From Acidobacteriota bacterium (GTDB taxonomy: Bacteria; Acidobacteriota; Holophagae; Holophagales; Holophagaceae): 64,000 nt of DNA. The translations under genes and the position numbers were made by a program. Positions 31,618-41,758 of the stretch are shown in pieces; the first letter of the stretch is position 1; each line of letters begins with the position of its first letter. The stretch is from contig SXYX01000014.1 in NCBI GenBank assembly GCA_005788175.1, positions 151,277 to 215,276 of the forward strand. The letters run 5' to 3'. The notes beneath the pieces are model-generated. The model was not told where the DNA came from. It saw only the letters and a program-made list of their open reading frames with translations, and ran no database searches.

Positions 31618-32322
31618 ATGAGATACCAACGTGTACTTCTGAAACTCTCAGGCGAAGCGCTGATGGGTGAACAGAAAATGGGTATTGATCCCCTCGTGGT
31701 TGCCATGGTGGCTGATCAGATTAAAGATATTCAAAAACATGGTGTAGAAGTAGGTCTCGTGATTGGTGGTGGAAATATTTTTCGAGGGGTCGTCGGAGCA
31801 ACTAAGGGAATGGATCGGGTGACGGCTGATCAGATGGGTATGTTGGCCACCATGATTAATGCCTTAGCCCTTCAGGACGCCCTAGAACAAAAACAAGTAC
31901 AGACTCGTGTTCTCTCGGGCATTGAAATGCCTAGGATTGCAGAGAGCTATATTCGTCGTCGGGCGATACGTCATCTTGAAAAAGGTCGGGTTGTTATTTT
32001 CGGAAGCGGAACAGGTAATCCATATTTCAGTACAGATATGGCAGCTGCCCTTAGGGCTAATGAAATCTCCGCCCAAGTTGTCCTGAAAGCTACCAATGTC
32101 GATGGAGTTTTTAATGCAGACCCCAAAAAGGATCCCCAGGCAAAGCGATACGAAAAAGTAACCTTTCAAGAAGTTCTCGAAAGGGGGCTTAAAGTGATGG
32201 ATGCTTCGGCGATTGCACTCTGTATGGATAATGAATTACCCATATTGGTTTTTAATATGATGAAGCCAGGAAATTTAGTTTCCGCCGTCTTGGGTGAGCC
32301 GGTTGGAACATTGATTCACTAA
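31618..32322 (+). CDS. pyrH: Uridylate kinase
   Basis: [65 protein letters not shown]. Confidence 0.98.
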   Translation: MRYQRVLLKLSGEALMGEQKMGIDPLVVAMVADQIKDIQKHGVEVGLVIGGGNIFRGVVGATKGMDRVTADQMGMLATMINALALQDALEQKQVQTRVLSGIEMPRIAESYIRRRAIRHLEKGRVVIFGSGTGNPYFSTDMAAALRANEISAQVVLKATNVDGVFNADPKKDPQAKRYEKVTFQEVLERGLKVMDASAIALCMDNELPILVFNMMKPGNLVSAVLGEPVGTLIH

Positions 32323-32328
32323 TTCCCA

Positions 32329-33669
32329 ATGCCTTCCCTATTCGAACATATTCCAGATGCTACTTTCATTCTTGATCACCAAGAATTGGGGCTTTATCAA
32401 AAAGATGAATCACACATACAAGGCATATTACCTTGGGCATGTGTTCGTCCTCGAAGTCCAAAGGCTCTGAGAGCTTTGGTGAAATTTGCCCAGCAAGAAG
32501 GTTGGGCATTAATTCCACGTGGATCAGGAACCGGAAAAGCTGGGGGCTGTTTAGCAGACCAAGAACGATCCTTGTTGGTCGATTTTGCCGAGTGGCCTCA
32601 GGAACTGACGATTGATCCTATAGGAATGCAACTTACGGCGAGTTGTTCAGTCTCTCTGAAAAGAGTTAAGGAGGAAGCGGAGGCCCATCATCTTTTTTAT
32701 CCGCCTGATCCTAATAGCTGGATGCATTGCTCTTTTGGCGGAAGTTTGGCAACTAATGCAGGGGGTCCCAATGCATGCAAGTACGGTATGACTCGAAATT
32801 GGATTGTGAGCATCGAATCTCTAATGAGCGATGGGGATATTCATACTTTTGGCATTCATGGAACGAAAGATAATGCTGGACTCAATTTAACGCAACTATT
32901 AATAGGATCCGAAGGAACGCTTGGGTTCATTACAAAAGCAACAGCACGACTTTTACCAAAACCTAAGGAGTTCTTAACGCTCTTAATTTCCTTCGAGAAT
33001 ATGAAAGATCTTATTCGACTTCCTGGAAATCTTTCTCAATCTGGATATAAGCCGTCTGCCATTGAGTTCTTCGATCCTTTTGTCCTTCATGAATTAAGGA
33101 ATGGGGGGCCGCCAGAAGCTCGCAAAATTCAGGGGCGAGCTTTTGCTATTGTTGAGTTTGATCACGAAGGATGCACGTCAGATATCTTTCTTGCCTCTTG
33201 TGAATCTTTATTTAGTAATGCAACACACTTTCAAGTAGCTTCAGATCACCGACAACGAGAGGATCTTTGGGCTCTCCGGCGCCTCACCTCTACTTTTCTA
33301 AAAGAAAAATACCCTTCCAAAATAAGTGAGGATATTACGATACCACTTACTCAGTTAGAGTCTTTTTTTGATCAACTTGAACAGCTTAAGCTGGATTGTG
33401 TTACTTATGGTCACTTAGCTGATGGAAATCTTCATGTAAATTTCCTAAATCGAGAACATAAAGCGGTTGATGACTTTGATGATCATATATTGAGTCTTTT
33501 CAAATTAACCAAACAGTACGGAGGCTCTCTTTCTGGTGAACATGGTATTGGACTAGCCAAGAAAAAAGCTTTCGCTGAACTTACGGATCCTTATACGCTC
33601 AAGGCCATGATACAAATCAAACAATCCTTAGATCCGTTTAATATATTCAATCCTTCTAAGATTTTTTAA
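32329..33669 (+). CDS. FAD-linked oxidase (GlcD / D-lactate dehydrogenase family)
   Basis: CVRPRSPKALRALVKFAQQEGWALIPRGSGTGKAGGCL; GGSLATNAGGPNACKYGMTRNWI; GEHGIGLAKK. Confidence 0.92.
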   Translation: MPSLFEHIPDATFILDHQELGLYQKDESHIQGILPWACVRPRSPKALRALVKFAQQEGWALIPRGSGTGKAGGCLADQERSLLVDFAEWPQELTIDPIGMQLTASCSVSLKRVKEEAEAHHLFYPPDPNSWMHCSFGGSLATNAGGPNACKYGMTRNWIVSIESLMSDGDIHTFGIHGTKDNAGLNLTQLLIGSEGTLGFITKATARLLPKPKEFLTLLISFENMKDLIRLPGNLSQSGYKPSAIEFFDPFVLHELRNGGPPEARKIQGRAFAIVEFDHEGCTSDIFLASCESLFSNATHFQVASDHRQREDLWALRRLTSTFLKEKYPSKISEDITIPLTQLESFFDQLEQLKLDCVTYGHLADGNLHVNFLNREHKAVDDFDDHILSLFKLTKQYGGSLSGEHGIGLAKKKAFAELTDPYTLKAMIQIKQSLDPFNIFNPSKIF

Positions 33670-33850
33670 TCTGAAGTTCTCCAGCTATACGAAGGAGATC
33701 GCTTTCTCTTTGTTACAATTACATTTCTGCTTGTAGATGACTACAGTCGGTAAGATTGAGGCTATGAATCCAGTATGCATTCATCGCATTGCCAATGTTA
33801 GAACGTGTATAAAACAAAAAACGCAGTTGACAGCTAAATCAGCTAAGTAA

Positions 33851-35215
33851 TTAATGCGAATAAGTAACGAGTTGGCAAGCTGGTTTGGGGCATTTTTTAT
33901 GTTCAATATGATGAATAAATTCATGTCTGAACTTATCCAGAATCGAATCCATAGGAGCACACGCAGCATCCCCTAGGGCACACAGGGTCTTACCGGCAAT
34001 ACGAGGAGTCATGCTCTTAAGGACCTCTAAATCTTCGAGTCGACCTTCGCCATTTTCGATACGTGTAAGGATCATTTCCATCCAATTGCACCCTTCCCGA
34101 CAAGGAGTGCACTGCCCGCAGCTTTCATGAGCATAAAATCTGATCAAACGAAGACATACCTGAACCATACAGGTATCCTCGTCGATAACAATAATACCCC
34201 CTGAGCCTGCCATGGATCCGCGATCACGAACAGTATCAAAATCGAGAGGGCAATCGAAGTCACTCTCAGTAAATATTGCGGAACTAGCACCTCCAGGTAT
34301 GATCGCTTTAATTTTATTTCCATTAGGAGTGCCGCCAGCTAAATCTTGAACAAGTTTATTTAATGGAAAACCTAATGGTAGCTCATAGAGGCCCGGCCGC
34401 TTGACATGTCCGCTGACACAAAAAATTCGTGTGCCTGTATTTTTAGGTGTACCAATCTTGGCATACTCAGAACCCCCCATGCGAAGAATGGGAGCTGCAG
34501 CTGCCAGAGTCTCAACGTTGTTGATGGTGGTTGGTTGGCCAAAAGCACCTTTAGATGCTGGAAAGGGTGGTTTGATCCGAGGTTCACCTCGACGTCCCTC
34601 TAAGGAATTGAGAAGAGCAGTTTCTTCACCGCAAATATAGGATCCAGCACCGCGATACAACATAAGATCGAAGTCGAATCCAGATTCTAGAATATTTTTT
34701 CCTAGCAAATTAGCTTTTCGAGCTTCTTCGATTGCGGCTTCTAGTTTCTCAATCAACCAAAGATACTCACCACGAACATAAATGTAACCTAGGGCACACT
34801 GCATGGCAAAACCAGCGATGATCATACCTTCGATCAATTGATGAGGATTGTATTCCATGATCGCTCGATCTTTGAAAGTCCCCGGCTCACCTTCGTCTGC
34901 ATTACATACTAAGTAGCGAGTGAATTTTTTATCAGCAGTATCTTTTGGCATGAATGACCATTTGAGGCCGGCAGGAAAACCTGCACCGCCACGACCACGT
35001 ATACCTGAGGCTTTCATTTCATCAATAACTTGAGATGGCTGCAGAGCTAAAGCTCGCTTTAAGCCCACATAGCCTTCATGCTCTTGTTGGTAAACCTGTA
35101 GTTTCCAGTTGTCAAGATTACCAGCGCCCCTAAGCATGAGGTTAGGAAGAGAGGGGGTTCCAAACCCTTCATATGTATATTTTTGTGGATCCTTTTTTTG
35201 TCGAATATTCGTCAT
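33851..35215 (-). CDS. nuoF: NADH-quinone oxidoreductase subunit F
   Basis: GIRGRGGAGFPAGLKWSFMPK; LVCNADEGEPGTFKDR; ESCGQCTPCREGCNW; start set at MTNIRQK (TGATG overlap with nuoE). Confidence 0.96.
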   Translation of the reverse strand: MTNIRQKKDPQKYTYEGFGTPSLPNLMLRGAGNLDNWKLQVYQQEHEGYVGLKRALALQPSQVIDEMKASGIRGRGGAGFPAGLKWSFMPKDTADKKFTRYLVCNADEGEPGTFKDRAIMEYNPHQLIEGMIIAGFAMQCALGYIYVRGEYLWLIEKLEAAIEEARKANLLGKNILESGFDFDLMLYRGAGSYICGEETALLNSLEGRRGEPRIKPPFPASKGAFGQPTTINNVETLAAAAPILRMGGSEYAKIGTPKNTGTRIFCVSGHVKRPGLYELPLGFPLNKLVQDLAGGTPNGNKIKAIIPGGASSAIFTESDFDCPLDFDTVRDRGSMAGSGGIIVIDEDTCMVQVCLRLIRFYAHESCGQCTPCREGCNWMEMILTRIENGEGRLEDLEVLKSMTPRIAGKTLCALGDAACAPMDSILDKFRHEFIHHIEHKKCPKPACQLVTYSH

Positions 35216-35790
35216 CACTTGGCCCATCCGCGATATTGACCCGATCGACATGCATCGAGAATGCGATCAAGCTCTTTTTCATTTACAAATTCATCATATA
35301 TATCGTGATTAATTTGTAGACACGGTGCTGAACCACAAGAAGCGAGGCACTCGACCTCTTCGAAACTCCACAAACCATCAGCACTCACTTCTCCACGCTT
35401 TGAGATACCGGTCTTCTTTTTCACAAGATCTAGAAGCGCGACAGCACCATTGAGAGCACAAGAGATATTGGTACAAACTTGGATATGAAAAGCCCCTACA
35501 GGATGTTTTTGATACATCGAATAGAAACTAGCTACCCCATAAACATGGCCCTCGGGAATACCCAGGACATTAGCCACAGCTTTCATGGCTTCAAGACTTA
35601 CAAAGCCGAATTCTCGCTGAGCGATATGCAAGGCTGGCAAGGTTGCAGCTAATCTATCTGGAAATTTTCCAGCAAAATCAAGAATTTCCTTAACCGCTTC
35701 AGGACTAAGGCTTGATACCGAACTGACAGGTAATCTTGTTCCTGGTGCAGAGGTTGATGAGGAGACTGGAGAGCTGGAAGATGAACTCAT
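35215..35790 (-). CDS. nuoE: NADH-quinone oxidoreductase subunit E
   Basis: VYGVASFYSMYQKHPVGAFHIQVCTNISCALNGA; CLASCGSAPCLQIN (2Fe-2S ligands); Ser-rich N-terminus. Confidence 0.94.
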   Translation of the reverse strand: MSSSSSSPVSSSTSAPGTRLPVSSVSSLSPEAVKEILDFAGKFPDRLAATLPALHIAQREFGFVSLEAMKAVANVLGIPEGHVYGVASFYSMYQKHPVGAFHIQVCTNISCALNGAVALLDLVKKKTGISKRGEVSADGLWSFEEVECLASCGSAPCLQINHDIYDEFVNEKELDRILDACRSGQYRGWAK

Positions 35791-35900
35791 ATCTCTTATA
35801 GTTTAACGGCTTAACACAATAAGAGTTAGGGCTCAACTATATGTCAAAGTTAATTGCAGCTAAAGAGACCTTACCAAGCCAAATATGTGCATTGTGTGAG

Positions 35901-37100
35901 TTACCGATCTAGTTCACCAGCAATTACATTCATTGAGCCTAATTCTGCAACAGCGTCGGCTATTAACCGTCCTTTTACTTTGGTTTCAAAGCTGGAAAAG
36001 ATCGGTAAACAGGGTGGACGAACTCGAATACGGTAAGGATTTTTACCGCCATCAGATACGATATAAAATCCGAGTTCTCCATTCGCTGCTTCAGTTGATG
36101 AGTACACTTCACCCACTGGCATCTCCATTCCATGCATAATTAATTTGAAATGGTGAATGAGACTCTCCATTCGTGTATAAACTTTTTCTTTTGGTGGTAA
36201 GGCAATCTTATAGTCATCAATGATGATGGGTCCTGATTCTAAAGTTTTAATAACTTGACGGATAATTCGGAGTGACTGCCTCATTTCTTCGACGCGAACT
36301 AAATAGCGGTCGAAAACATCACCGGATGTTCCTACTGGGATGTCAAATTCGTATTGATCATATCCCAAATAGGGTTGCTTCACTCTCAAATCATGAGCGA
36401 GGCCGCATGCACGAAGACAAGGCCCTGAATACCCCCAATTAATAGCTTCTTCTACAGATAAGGCGCCAACTCCTTTGGTGCGGTCATGCCAAATTGGATT
36501 TTTTGTTAAAAGTTTTTCAAGTTCATCAATGGCTTTAGGGGCATCTTTGAGAAATTGCTCACAAAGCGGAATAAACTCTGGTGGCAAGTCTCTGAAAAGT
36601 CCTCCGACACGAGTGAAACTTGTGTGAAGCCGCTGCCCAGCTGCCATTTCGAAAAGATCATAAACCGTTTCGCGCTGACGAAAGAGATAAAGAAAGGCAG
36701 TGAAAGCTCCAATGTCCACAGCATTGATACCAAGACAAATAATATGGTCTGCGATACGTGCGAGCTCACTGACTAAGATTCGAATCTGTTCAGCACGCCT
36801 AGGAATTGAAATACCTAACATTTTTTCGACGGCCATCGTGTAACCAACATTATTCATCATGCTGCTGGTGTAATTAAGTCGATCAGTTAGTGGAATAAAT
36901 TGCTGGTAACTCAGGTTTTCACCTAGTTTTTCAACACCCCGGTGAAGGTATCCAATTTCGGGGGTCGCATGAGTAATAATTTCTCCCTGGAGTTCTAAAA
37001 CAATCCTGAGAGTTCCGTGAGTCACGGGATGAGAGGGACCCATATTGATGATCATGCGGTCGCCATCTAGTTGCGTCTTGGTAATCGCTATGGAATCCAT
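35901..37100 (-). CDS. nuoD: NADH-quinone oxidoreductase subunit D
   Basis: MIINMGPSHPVTHGTLRIVLELQGE; EIGYLHRGVEKLGE; C-terminal GSMNVIAGELDR. Confidence 0.97.
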   Translation of the reverse strand: MDSIAITKTQLDGDRMIINMGPSHPVTHGTLRIVLELQGEIITHATPEIGYLHRGVEKLGENLSYQQFIPLTDRLNYTSSMMNNVGYTMAVEKMLGISIPRRAEQIRILVSELARIADHIICLGINAVDIGAFTAFLYLFRQRETVYDLFEMAAGQRLHTSFTRVGGLFRDLPPEFIPLCEQFLKDAPKAIDELEKLLTKNPIWHDRTKGVGALSVEEAINWGYSGPCLRACGLAHDLRVKQPYLGYDQYEFDIPVGTSGDVFDRYLVRVEEMRQSLRIIRQVIKTLESGPIIIDDYKIALPPKEKVYTRMESLIHHFKLIMHGMEMPVGEVYSSTEAANGELGFYIVSDGGKNPYRIRVRPPCLPIFSSFETKVKGRLIADAVAELGSMNVIAGELDR

Positions 37101-37112
37101 AATATTAAGATC

Positions 37113-37601
37113 CTAATGGGTAAAGGGTGAAGTGCTATCAGACATACAAAAGGGATCCCCACCATCAAGTGGAAAGTCTTTTCGAAGGGGGTGTCCTGGA
37201 AAATCACTCCATGTGAGGAGTCTAGTTAAATTGGGATGCCCTTCAAAATGAATACCAAACATATCGTAGACTTCGCGTTCATACCAATCGGCGGTTTTAA
37301 ATCGAATAGCTAAACTTGGTAAATATTCATTTTCTTGTAGACGAACTTTAACGCGTAAGCGTTCTTGAGAGCCAAGATTAAGCCAATGATAAACGACTTC
37401 AAATCGGGTTTGATGTTCTGTTTTACCAAACCAATCTACCGCTGTAACATCTACCAAGAAATGAAAATCTTGAGAGGCTAACGAATCAACAACAGGCATA
37501 AGAGAAGCAGGCGCTATGACAGCTGTTTGATCCCCTCGGAATCGATAAGAATCTAATATCGAAGTAGGGTGGTTTTTCAAGAGGGTATCTAAAATGGACA
37601 C
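37113..37601 (-). CDS. nuoC: NADH-quinone oxidoreductase subunit C
   Basis: DWYEREVYDMFGIHFEGHPNLTRLLTWSDFPGHPLRKDFPL. Confidence 0.96.
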   Translation of the reverse strand: MSILDTLLKNHPTSILDSYRFRGDQTAVIAPASLMPVVDSLASQDFHFLVDVTAVDWFGKTEHQTRFEVVYHWLNLGSQERLRVKVRLQENEYLPSLAIRFKTADWYEREVYDMFGIHFEGHPNLTRLLTWSDFPGHPLRKDFPLDGGDPFCMSDSTSPFTH

Positions 37602-37613
37602 GAGTGAGTCTCT

Positions 37614-38222
37614 TTAAAAAATACTGGCAACTTTGTCCTTCGCAGCTTGACGCAACATATTCTGAATGGTTTGCTGACCGGTTAAGCCCTGATCATTCTG
37701 AATTTGTTCTTGACGATCGAGGCTTTCATAGAAACGGCGAACGTGATCTTTTCGCATACTTAAAGATTCTTTCTCGATTTTTTCCTGTAGTTTGATAACG
37801 CCATAAATCATACTCTCTGGACGTGGCGGGCATCCGGGGACATAGACATCTACCGGAATGATTCGATCAATTCCCTGAAGTGTTGCGTAAGTTCGATACA
37901 TACCCCCTGAACTTGCACATACGCCGACACTAATTACCCACTTTGGCTCGGCCATTTGGGCATAAATTGTGCGAAGAACCGGTGCCATCTTATTCGTTAC
38001 GGTACCTAGAACCAGCATCATATCGCTTTGGCGGGGACTAAAGCGCATGGCTTCGGCTCCAAAGCGGCTCATGTCATATTTACTAGCCATGACACTCATA
38101 AATTCTATGGCACAACATGCCGTTCCAAAGGGCATGGGCCAAAGACTATTTTTTCGTGCCCAATTAACAACAGAATCTAGGCGGGTGGTGACTACAGCAT
38201 CGTTTAGGCTTAATTCGCTCAT
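37614..38222 (-). CDS. nuoB: NADH-quinone oxidoreductase subunit B
   Basis: [65 protein letters not shown]. Confidence 0.97.
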   Translation of the reverse strand: MSELSLNDAVVTTRLDSVVNWARKNSLWPMPFGTACCAIEFMSVMASKYDMSRFGAEAMRFSPRQSDMMLVLGTVTNKMAPVLRTIYAQMAEPKWVISVGVCASSGGMYRTYATLQGIDRIIPVDVYVPGCPPRPESMIYGVIKLQEKIEKESLSMRKDHVRRFYESLDRQEQIQNDQGLTGQQTIQNMLRQAAKDKVASIF

Positions 38223-38223
38223 C

Positions 38224-38601
38224 TTACTTTTCCCAATCTAGAGCGCCTTTCCCTAGGGCATACACATAACCCAAGAGAAGGGTGGCGAGAAAAAGGACCA
38301 TAATGCCGAAGGTTTCTGGAGCATTCCTGAAATTAGCAGCCCAAGGAAATAAAAAAGCAGCTTCGACATCAAACAATATAAACAGCATGGCCACAAGATA
38401 AAACTGAACACTATAACGATGACGTGCACCTTGCTGCTGGGGGGGCACTCCGCATTCATAAGGTTCTAATTTTGAACTTTGGGGATTATTTGGCTTCAAT
38501 TTAGAAAGAATAACTCCCGACAGAACTAATACAGCTGTTGCGATGACAATAGTAGCGATTGCTAGAATAAGGAGAGGCAGAAAGGGGATGGCGGCATTCA
38601 T
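38224..38601 (-). CDS. nuoA: NADH-quinone oxidoreductase subunit A
   Basis: [45 protein letters not shown]. Confidence 0.96.
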   Translation of the reverse strand: MNAAIPFLPLLILAIATIVIATAVLVLSGVILSKLKPNNPQSSKLEPYECGVPPQQQGARHRYSVQFYLVAMLFILFDVEAAFLFPWAANFRNAPETFGIMVLFLATLLLGYVYALGKGALDWEK

Positions 38602-38737
38602 AAATGATTTAGGATCCTGGTTGCTATTAAAGTTAATTCTATCGCCTTTGTGGTTGTAATTTCCTAAAGACTTGCTCCTAGTGAGTACTGTCCTTATTTT
38701 TTTTAAACCACTAAAGTAAAGTTATGTTGGAGGGGTT

Positions 38738-41209
38738 TTGGTTTATCGACAAGTATTGATTACAGGCCTGATTTTATTGATCAACCAACTGCAAGGCCAA
38801 GACTTGCTTCTAGCTGGGCGGGTTCTTCACTCAGACGCCGACAAGCCTTCTCTCTTTTTGATCCAATTAGTAGACAATACCAAGTCCCTCAAGTCAGTTA
38901 ATTTGAATCAAGGCAGTAGCTATCGTTTTCAAGGCCTATACCCAGGTAATTATAAACTTTATGTCACCAAGATAGATAAAGTCATATTTACAAAATCTAT
39001 CCGACTATACTTACCGATTACCAATTTAGATATAGATCTGAATTCGCTTCCATCAGCTGAAATTGAGATCGCAGATTCTCTTTACATGGCAACAGATATT
39101 TCCCTGGGTAAATTGAAGGGTTCTATAAAAGATTTTCCTCAAACAATCATAATGATTCCCTCTTCCGTTATTGAAGAAACAGGATCGCGACGCTTAGACC
39201 AAGCGCTTGTTAATGTTAGCGGTGTCGTTCCTAGCTCGTCATCAAATTCTGGTTTTTTTGATCATCAATTAATTCGAGGCTTAAATGCTACTTACACAAG
39301 AGAAGGCCTAATCGATGGACCCACATTTATGGGATATACACGATCATTAGCGGACGTTGAACAGATTGAGGTTTTGAAAGGACCGGGCAGCGCCCTATTT
39401 GGTAGTGCCAGTGGTGGTGGCACCATTAATCTCACGATGAAAAAGCCAAAAAAACAATCGATGACGATCGGCGATTTTTCCCTAGGTAGCTTCGACTCCT
39501 TTAGGGGTATTGTTGATTCAACTGGACCTATTAATGAGCGTTGGTCGTATCGTGTTATCGGCAATATCGGGAAATCGGATGGATTTAGAAAACTACCATC
39601 TTTAACAAATGAATGGACTGGTTCTTTACTTTGGTTGCCAACGGAGGTTCAATCTATTTTGTTGACTATAGAAAATCGATATTTGAAATTAGTACCAGAT
39701 GCAGCGGGTATTCCTTTTCACATGAGCTCATATCGAGATTCATCAGGAAATTATCCATTCCATAATCCAACAATTATAGATGTGGATAAAAATACTTCGT
39801 ACGTCTCCCCTATGGCATCAAGTGTCACTAATATTTTTAGGATTTCACTCAGTTATAGTCATCGCCTAGGCACCCATCTTAAGTGGGAAACAAATCTAGC
39901 TTATGGAACACGCTCACTCAATTTATATCGAAATTGGAGTATTCCTGATTTTAAGGATTCCACCGGTGCTCCCATTCTAAGCAATCGATATCTACGAAAT
40001 CAACATGATCGCTTCGCCGATAAAAGCCTTCAAACATTTGTTACTTGGCAAGGAGATCTGGGGGGGTATGGTCACAAAATTCAATTGGGAGCTGATGTAT
40101 TTAAATCTGATATATCAACTAATAGAAGACATGCTAAATTTGCGCCTATCTTAGATGCTTATAATCCGATCCTTCCTGAGACCGGAGCAGATCTCATAAA
40201 TGCTTGGGCATGGATATTTAATCGATCCATTTCTGCTAGACAATCTGGTTTCTATGTCACAGATCAATGGACTATTAGTGATTTTTTAAAAATACGAACT
40301 AGTTTACGCCAAGATCACTATCGCATGATAGACGATGGATCATATAACAATTTAGGTAATAACTCTTTCACGGCGTTGCTCAATTCCGGAGGACAGTTTT
40401 ATACTCCAATAATTGGCCTTAATAATTTGAATACGGCCCTAGCCAAAGAGAATCCATTGACCACGAATACTAATTTTAATAACGGGCAGATTGGTCTAGT
40501 TTTCGACCCTGCGCATAATACGAGCTTCTTTATAGGTACATCTTGGGGAAGATTGGCCAATCTAACCACAAAAGATCCACGGACAGCTACATTACCCGAA
40601 AGTAATCGGCAACTCGAACTAGGTAATCGATTGCAATGGTTCGAAAATAAATTAAACCTTACTCTTTCGATATTCAGGACAATTAGATTTAATGTTGATA
40701 ACTTAACTCTTGTCTCAGGAAATTTGATCGTCACGCAAACACCAGAACAGCGTGTAGACGGCTTGGATTTAGATTTTAGGGCACGACCTCTTTCCGGATG
40801 GTTTATTCTTGGGGCTTGGTCTTGGATGAAGCCCATTTATAGCGAGCCATCAACTTCGGAGTCGTGGCTAAAGGGACAGCAACTTGCAGGTGCTCCAAAA
40901 CGAACCGGACGACTATGGTCTAGTTACGAGATCCAAGAGGGAGATTGGCGTGGATGGGGGATTGGTTTAGGTTTTCGCCATAGAGATAACATCAAAATAA
41001 TTTTTAGAGACGGACCTCCAAATAGTGTTGGTACTATCCCTGGGTATAACGTATTGGATGCAGGTATTTTTTATCGAGCACATTCATGGGATATCCAGTT
41101 AAATCTTAAGAATTTATCTGACCAAACTTATTGGTCCTATGGCATCATCAATGCTGCAGTACCTGGAGAAGGCCGCAACGTCACTCTAGATCTTCGTTAT
41201 CGCTTCTAA
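38738..41209 (+). CDS. TonB-dependent receptor, siderophore-receptor-like, with N-terminal CarboxypepD_reg-like domain
   Basis: Signal peptide ending LQGQ; plug GSRRLDQALVNVSGVVPSS...IRGLNATYTREGLIDGPTF...IEVLKGPGSALFGSASGGGTINLTMKKP; terminal LDLRYRF; TTG start with GGAGGGG SD. Confidence 0.9.
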   Translation: MVYRQVLITGLILLINQLQGQDLLLAGRVLHSDADKPSLFLIQLVDNTKSLKSVNLNQGSSYRFQGLYPGNYKLYVTKIDKVIFTKSIRLYLPITNLDIDLNSLPSAEIEIADSLYMATDISLGKLKGSIKDFPQTIIMIPSSVIEETGSRRLDQALVNVSGVVPSSSSNSGFFDHQLIRGLNATYTREGLIDGPTFMGYTRSLADVEQIEVLKGPGSALFGSASGGGTINLTMKKPKKQSMTIGDFSLGSFDSFRGIVDSTGPINERWSYRVIGNIGKSDGFRKLPSLTNEWTGSLLWLPTEVQSILLTIENRYLKLVPDAAGIPFHMSSYRDSSGNYPFHNPTIIDVDKNTSYVSPMASSVTNIFRISLSYSHRLGTHLKWETNLAYGTRSLNLYRNWSIPDFKDSTGAPILSNRYLRNQHDRFADKSLQTFVTWQGDLGGYGHKIQLGADVFKSDISTNRRHAKFAPILDAYNPILPETGADLINAWAWIFNRSISARQSGFYVTDQWTISDFLKIRTSLRQDHYRMIDDGSYNNLGNNSFTALLNSGGQFYTPIIGLNNLNTALAKENPLTTNTNFNNGQIGLVFDPAHNTSFFIGTSWGRLANLTTKDPRTATLPESNRQLELGNRLQWFENKLNLTLSIFRTIRFNVDNLTLVSGNLIVTQTPEQRVDGLDLDFRARPLSGWFILGAWSWMKPIYSEPSTSESWLKGQQLAGAPKRTGRLWSSYEIQEGDWRGWGIGLGFRHRDNIKIIFRDGPPNSVGTIPGYNVLDAGIFYRAHSWDIQLNLKNLSDQTYWSYGIINAAVPGEGRNVTLDLRYRF

Positions 41210-41226
41210 TATCGAAAAGAATTAAT

Positions 41227-41724
41227 ATGGCTCCAAACGCTTTTGAACCCTCACGATCCAAGTCAAGCCTTTTGGTGTCCCTTGTGGCAGCAGCTCTGAT
41301 TTGCCTATCATTCGTTATAGGAGTTCAATTCGGTAAGCAATCTAGTTCACCTGACCCAGATAATCATATTACGAATCATGATGACCCCTTGGGTAACCAG
41401 TTGAATGATGCTTTCCGCGATATCTATGGCACTTCTAATTCGAGCGTGCCTTCACCGAACCAGACTTCTCCTGTCATAAGTTCGGCCGAATCTTTGTTCA
41501 TGGTAATCATTGGCCCCCCAAGCGGCCTAAGAGACTCCGAAGCCAAACTTCTTATCAAAAAGATTAATAAAGACCTTAATTTGACAGCCTATACCATCAA
41601 ATATAAAGGTAATTCTTTTTGGATTCGCCTCGTTCCCTCTTTTAGCGAGGCTGACGGAAGATCCCAAATTCAGGAACTACAAAAAAAGGGCTTTACCGCA
41701 AGTCTTCAACCAGAAAAGAAATAG
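41227..41724 (+). CDS. Membrane-anchored SPOR-domain-like protein
   Basis: MAPNAFEPSRSKSSLLVSLVAAALICLSFVIGVQFGK TM anchor; C-terminal VIIGPPSGLRDSEAKLLIKKINKDLNLTAYTIKYKGNSFWIRLVPSFSEADGRSQIQELQKKGFTASLQ. Confidence 0.75.
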   Translation: MAPNAFEPSRSKSSLLVSLVAAALICLSFVIGVQFGKQSSSPDPDNHITNHDDPLGNQLNDAFRDIYGTSNSSVPSPNQTSPVISSAESLFMVIIGPPSGLRDSEAKLLIKKINKDLNLTAYTIKYKGNSFWIRLVPSFSEADGRSQIQELQKKGFTASLQPEKK

Positions 41725-41758
41725 AATTAAGAATAGGTTTTTATCTTTGGGAGTGGTT

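Noticed and set aside
33670-33850. Unannotated 180-nt gap between the GlcD-like gene and nuoF, with a 62-aa ORF overlapping (33781-33969, minus)
   Set aside because: Convergent intergenic region; the ORF overlaps nuoF and has no recognisable features.
38602-38737. Possible Fur box or riboswitch upstream of the second TonB receptor
   Set aside because: No convincing palindromic Fur site and no cobalamin-riboswitch core could be found in this spacer.
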